A DNA stretch of 64,000 bases from the NCBI GenBank assembly GCA_011634665.1, contig WAEK01000017.1:728501-792500 (forward strand). The letters run 5' to 3'. Positions 59,776 to 64,000 of the stretch are shown in pieces. The notes below the pieces were generated by a model. That model was given only the letters and a program-made list of their open reading frames with translations, was not told where the DNA came from and did not search any database. This stretch comes from Mortierella sp. BCC40632 (Eukaryota > Mortierellomycota > Mortierellomycetes > Mortierellales > Mortierellaceae). Position 1 is the first letter of the stretch. Each line of letters opens with the position of its first letter. A program made the translations under genes and the position numbers.

Positions 59776-62700
59776 CTACATGATGATACAGTCAAGTCGG
59801 TCCCGCTCAACAATCCGTTGAATACTCTTCCAATCAGACCGCATCTCTGCAAACTCAAAGATATCCTCCACCCTCAGGATACCTCCAAATCGTTCCATAT
59901 CATGAATCAACTGCTTCAAATCTTGAGGGGATTGAATAATAAAGATGTTGCCCAATTCCTTGAGGGCCAAGAAATTGGGGATCAAGGATGGTTGCTTTAG
60001 ACCTGCAACAAAGTTGTAGTAATGGTTGAGATCACAGATCAGGACAAATCCTCCCTGGGACGAGACCACGTTCGAACGAAGGTGCTTGGTCAGACAACTA
60101 GTCACAGGAGAGAGGGAGAAAGTCAGATTACCTAGCCCTTGAATAATTGGACAAAGCAAGTGAAAAGAACAAAACAGTCAAAAACACTTACTTGAACAGA
60201 CGTAGTCCTATCTCTTGAAAGAATACGTCCAGGGTATGTTTGTCCGTACATCCAATCAACATCTTCGTATGCGTAGTTAGACACTGCACTGCTTCTTTAC
60301 ATGCCTAGAGAGGGGGAAAAAAAAATGAATCAAAGGTTAAAAGCCATCCCGTGTTGTCGCTTGCACAAAGTCTCCTTTTCTTCCTTGGAACTACTATGAG
60401 AAAGAACTCTTCCTCCTCCCCCTCTCCTCTACTTACCAGCGTAGCCTGAAGCTCAATATCGGCACCTTCTTCGGGGTTATAGTCCGTGGGTTGTTGCATG
60501 GTCGTCAGGATGTACTCCACTTGTCCAATCAAGACTTCAATTGACTTGTCCAATCCCGCTGCCACACCATCATCAATCATCCTCTCAAAGGCCTTCTTTT
60601 CCTTATTGGCCTCGTTCAAGAAATCCATCTTGTCGATATATTTACACATTTCTTCCGCATAATATACTTGAACCATTTGAAGAATCAGATCCACAACATG
60701 AACCAACTCAAAGAAATCCATCAAGGGTGTCACCCCACCACTTTCATGTTGAGTCGTCGGTCGATATTTACCCAATTGTTGGATCGCTGTCGCAAAGGCT
60801 GGTTTGATATGCATTTGACCCAAAGATCGTAACAATGAAATAAAAACGGACTCAATCGTCTTTTGAACTCGACCTCCTAAAACACCTCCTAACCTTGCAA
60901 AGGCTGAAAGTCGTTGAAGTGCATCCTTGTCCAAATGAATCAGATGCAATGCCAACTCTACACTCAACAACGAATTCATCTCTTCTTGAACCTCTTGAGC
61001 CGTCACAATCTGTTGTGAGGTCGAGAGATCAACCCCACTGGGAGTACTTTTGATACTGTCGGCATCACTCGCAAGAGAAACTGACTTTCGCTCGGGAACA
61101 AACGTTGGTGAGGAGGGGCCGGTCGGGGTGTCGGGGGCCGAGGCGACAGTTGGTGCTGCTGCGGTGGTAGCACTGGTGGATGTGGACGAAATAGATGTGA
61201 TCGAGCGGATCGAGAACCGTTTGCTGCTCTTGGTAGAGGCAGTGGTTGGTGTTGTCGTGGTAGAGGCAATGGTGGTGGTCGAGTGAGTAGAAGCAGAAGA
61301 GGAGGCCACTGGAGGGAGAGCCGCGTTGGCAGAGGTGGTGGACGAGGACGAGGTGACTCCTGCAACAATTGAAGATGAAATCTTGTAAGGAAGAGCCATC
61401 ACGTTCCTGAAGCCCTTCAAAAAGTTGCGCTTGAAGACCTCGCGGTTCCTGGGGTTCATACGCTTTGGCTCGTCGTCCTTTTGATCTCGCTATTTGTCAA
61501 CGAGGTCGTGATGAAAATGGATTTGTAAAGAATTTCTTTGCTTTTTGCCTTTTCTTTTTCTTTTTCTTTTGATCCGCAAACGAGAGATGGATTATGATAA
61601 ACAAAGAAACAAAGAATGGGCAAAGACCCTCCCTTCCTACCTGTCGATCATGACGGTCAATCTGATCCTTGCAAGATTTTTGTACCCAGTCCAGTTCGTT
61701 TTTCAGATACTGTTCGAGCCAGGGGGCAAAGACTCTAGCAAGGAGTTTCTCCATACGGTATGTCGGCAGATGGATCGGTTCCATGGTCACAATCGTGTTG
61801 TCCAGTCGTTCCAGATACCGATAGGCTGTTGGGACAGATTTGAGGTAGAGTAACTTGTCTCTCATACTACACATGTCAAAAAGTTGAGAACAGTACTCCG
61901 AGATGACATCTTCAAAGACTCGTTCTGCAAAACTAAAAAGCACATCAGCCTCTTCCGGGAAAACATCGTTGATGATGATGGCCTGTTTCTGAAACTCGAG
62001 TTCTGTGAATTCCATGAACAGTCGCAAGGGTGTAAACTCTGGGAACGCTGTGTTTTCGCGCACAACAATGGGCTGTGCTAACCAAAGCTCATATTGCCTA
62101 TTCCGAAGAGAAGAAAAATAGAGTCCAGTTGAGTATGTCGCACTTTGAACAAATGATCGCCAAAAAAAAAAAAAAAAAATAGCTTTGCTGCAACAGCCAC
62201 TTCTATCCCATCCTAACAGGCCATACTTGAGGTTCTCGCTGGGCTCGTAATTGTTGTCGAAAAAGATGCCGTTCTTTTGGATAAAAATCTGAATACATGC
62301 TGTTGCTCCGTTGAGATCTAGCAGGACACCAGCATATCTCTAGTGGGTGACAATCAAAGGAGTCCGGGAGAGAGAGAAGGATATATGAGTCAACATGGCT
62401 CTCTCTCACTCCTTCACTTCAATGTGCAATAAAAAAAAGAAAAAGAAAAAGAAAATAAGAAACCGGGCCCTTACCGCCATTTCGTGTGTGTCTCTAGAGT
62501 CATAAGCAACCTCAAAGAGGTGTAGACAACGGTTCTCAAAAAACTCACAAGTGCCTTCCAAGTTCTCGTTGATCTATGGGGGACACATTCAGAAGCAAAA
62601 GGAGTGGACGTCCGGACCATTAATATTGCCGCCGAGTTATCCGGGTTTAAATTGCGTGGGCTTTTGCAGAGCAAAGAACAGACACAGAACACAGAACACA

Positions 62701-63418
62701 GACAGACAGACAGACAGACGAGTCATACCTGATTGGAGTCGATCGTGAGATGAGCCTTGGAGAAAGAGTGGAGACGACCCAAGATCCGGGCCACATCCAG
62801 AACAGATCGCCCATACTCCTGAATGACCTTGCTCTCCTTGTTTGCATATCTAAAGTCGATATAGTATGGCCAGAGGTCCAGGTAAATTTGCTTAAAATAC
62901 TCCATCGCGCCCTGGCGTGCCTTCTTTTTCTGGATCAGGGCATAAGGGTCACCAGGAAGACCTCGAATTTGGATCCGTGGCTCCGACTCGCTGGATCGGT
63001 AACCATCGTCTGAAAGGTTGGATGTACTAGCCCGATTGTTGGAACCTTGGATGGCTTCCTTGTTGTTGGCGGCGATACGTTGGCGCGTTGTCTCTGAGAT
63101 GTTGTTGCCTTGAACAGGAAACCGAGGAAGGGCCTCACAAGGACTATCGAGAAGGTTTTTGTCCTTGCTGTCCTGTTTCTTGTTTTTGCTACCAAAACCA
63201 TACCCCATGGCCACCAATTTTTGTTCCCAGAGTTCATCGCTATAGACGATGACCTTGAGTCGACGACAGGCCATGGCAACGGCTGGGAGTGAAGACACGG
63301 GAAGGTATTGAACGCATCTCAGCAGGATGTCAGACGGGAGAATGGGAATGGAGGTCGTAAAGATGTCGGTAGCCTCGACGCCGTCAAAGTCGGCTACATC
63401 AAAAACGATCTCGTCCAT
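59776..63418 (-). CDS. RCY1: Recyclin-1 (F-box protein with Sec10-like domain)
   Basis: F-box protein of the Rcy1 group, which works in recycling from endosomes to the cell surface and is related to the exocyst subunit Sec10. Exons 63418-62729, 62573-62475, 62339-62227, 62097-61641, 61489-60437, 60304-60192, 60097-59776 give 948 residues with every join in frame. The F-box is at about 20-60: SIPILPSDILLRCVQYLPVS, then LPAVAMACRRLKVIVYSDELW. The Sec10-like part runs from about 165 to the end: YFKQIYLDLWPYYIDFRYAN, ENLEGTCEFFENRCLHLFEV, FIQKNGIFFDNNYEPSENLK, VFPEEADVLFSFAERVFEDV, VFAPWLEQYLKNELDWVQ and FKRNFLKGFRNVMALPYKI. A Ser/Thr/Ala-rich insert of about 100 residues (positions about 480-580) interrupts it, followed by LVSVELALHLIHLDKDAL-like helices. 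The start at 63418 begins MDEIVFDVADFDG. Confidence 0.92.
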
Positions 63419-63914
63419 GGCTCGGTCGCCCGGCTCTGCGGGCGCTCGGGGGCGATTATATGGCGTAAAAAAAAAAAGAAAAAACGAAGAAAAGGGAGCA
63501 AATGGCGGTGGTGGGGGGGGGTAAAAGTGGGAGAAAAGGGAAAGGTGGGAAAAAATGGGATCGAAGAGTGAAAAAGAGAAGGTGAGAGGCAAAAGATCTG
63601 GATCAGGGAAAAAAAAAAAGAGAAAGAGAGTGAGAGAAAGTGGCCAGCACCAATGGGTAGGACAAACGGACAGGCAGGTGGCAAACAAACGATGGAGACT
63701 GGGAATGCCCCATGCAAAGAAAAAAAGAAAAAAAAGCAAAGCTCCCGTCGGCGTTTGGTTGACACGTTTCTTTCCCTTTCGCTCGCTGGAAGAACAACGC
63801 TGCAGAGAAGGAGAGAGAGAGAGAGAGCAGAAGCGAGCCAAAGGACACTTCTAGGTTCAGTCGCTCACCCATACTCTTCCCATCTGGGCAATCCCGCGGT
63901 CACAACCCTCTCTG

Positions 63915-63945
<31 letters not shown>

Positions 63946-64000
63946 TACCTTCTCTCTTTCTATCTCTCTTTCTCTCTCTCTTTCTTTCTCTCTCTCTCTC
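63419..64000. promoter_or_regulatory. Recyclin-1 promoter/5' leader
   Basis: Purine-rich on the + strand, therefore pyrimidine-rich in the direction of the minus-strand gene (63465-63640, 63803-63826). At the right edge 63911-64000 is a run of imperfect CT repeats on the + strand that continues out of the window. Confidence 0.5.

Overview
The window is nuclear DNA of a filamentous, early-diverging fungus. Genes carry several short GT–AG introns (about 45–350 bases), with long homopolymer T tracts in front of many 3' splice sites. CT-rich tracts sit upstream of start codons. The gene set includes CDK10, a CASP/Coy1 golgin, IMPACT/Yih1, CTF8, recyclin-1 and a DYRK/Pom1-type kinase. My best guess is a Mucoromycota member near Mortierella. 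That is inference from gene content and style, not from a search.

Layout. 1–2350 (-): N-terminal part of the TBP-displacing ATPase MOT1, cut by the window edge. 3872–5556 (+): PAP2 lipid phosphatase. 6017–6087 (+): tRNA-Gly(GCC) in a 4.4 kb gene-poor stretch. 10013–12085 (-): 2-isopropylmalate synthase of the LeuA type. 12769–13519 (-): CTF8. 14213–16533 (+): F-box protein. 16851–18121 (-): IMPACT/Yih1. 18786–19456 (+): a ubiquitin-like/eS31 fusion. 20025–21743 (-): prohibitin 1. 21939–23969 (-): bleomycin hydrolase. 24880–28260 (+): CASP/Coy1 golgin. 28451–31659 (-): NOP14. 32132–34516 (+): CDK10. 34913–36805 (+): a PPR-like, probably mitochondrial, membrane protein. 38555–42338 (+): MFS transporter with a long N-terminal extension. 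42967–43931 (-): a small protein resembling the DUF98/chorismate lyase-like family. 46696–56619 (+): a giant DYRK kinase. 58011–59306 (+): glycine cleavage H protein with lesions. 59776–63418 (-): recyclin-1 (F-box plus Sec10-like).

The genes are mostly unrelated housekeeping loci. Several pairs are divergent and share promoter regions (MOT1/PAP2, CTF8/F-box, IMPACT/eS31, BLMH/CASP, NOP14/CDK10, DUF98-like/DYRK). Others are convergent (eS31/PHB1, CASP/NOP14). There is no operon logic, CRISPR array, phage or clear transposon.

The most interesting signals are four. First, the ubiquitin half of the eS31 precursor is so diverged that it can hardly work as ubiquitin. Second, reading-frame lesions cluster at 49–59 kb: the catalytic loop of the DYRK kinase, the lipoyl-lysine exon of GcvH, and a possible unrecognised antisense gene. 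Third, the isopropylmalate synthase is of the bacterial/plant type rather than the yeast LEU4 type. Fourth, one intron has a GC–AG boundary and one gene has two competing tiny first exons. Exon joins were deduced by hand from splice consensus, frame and remembered family motifs; no alignment was run.
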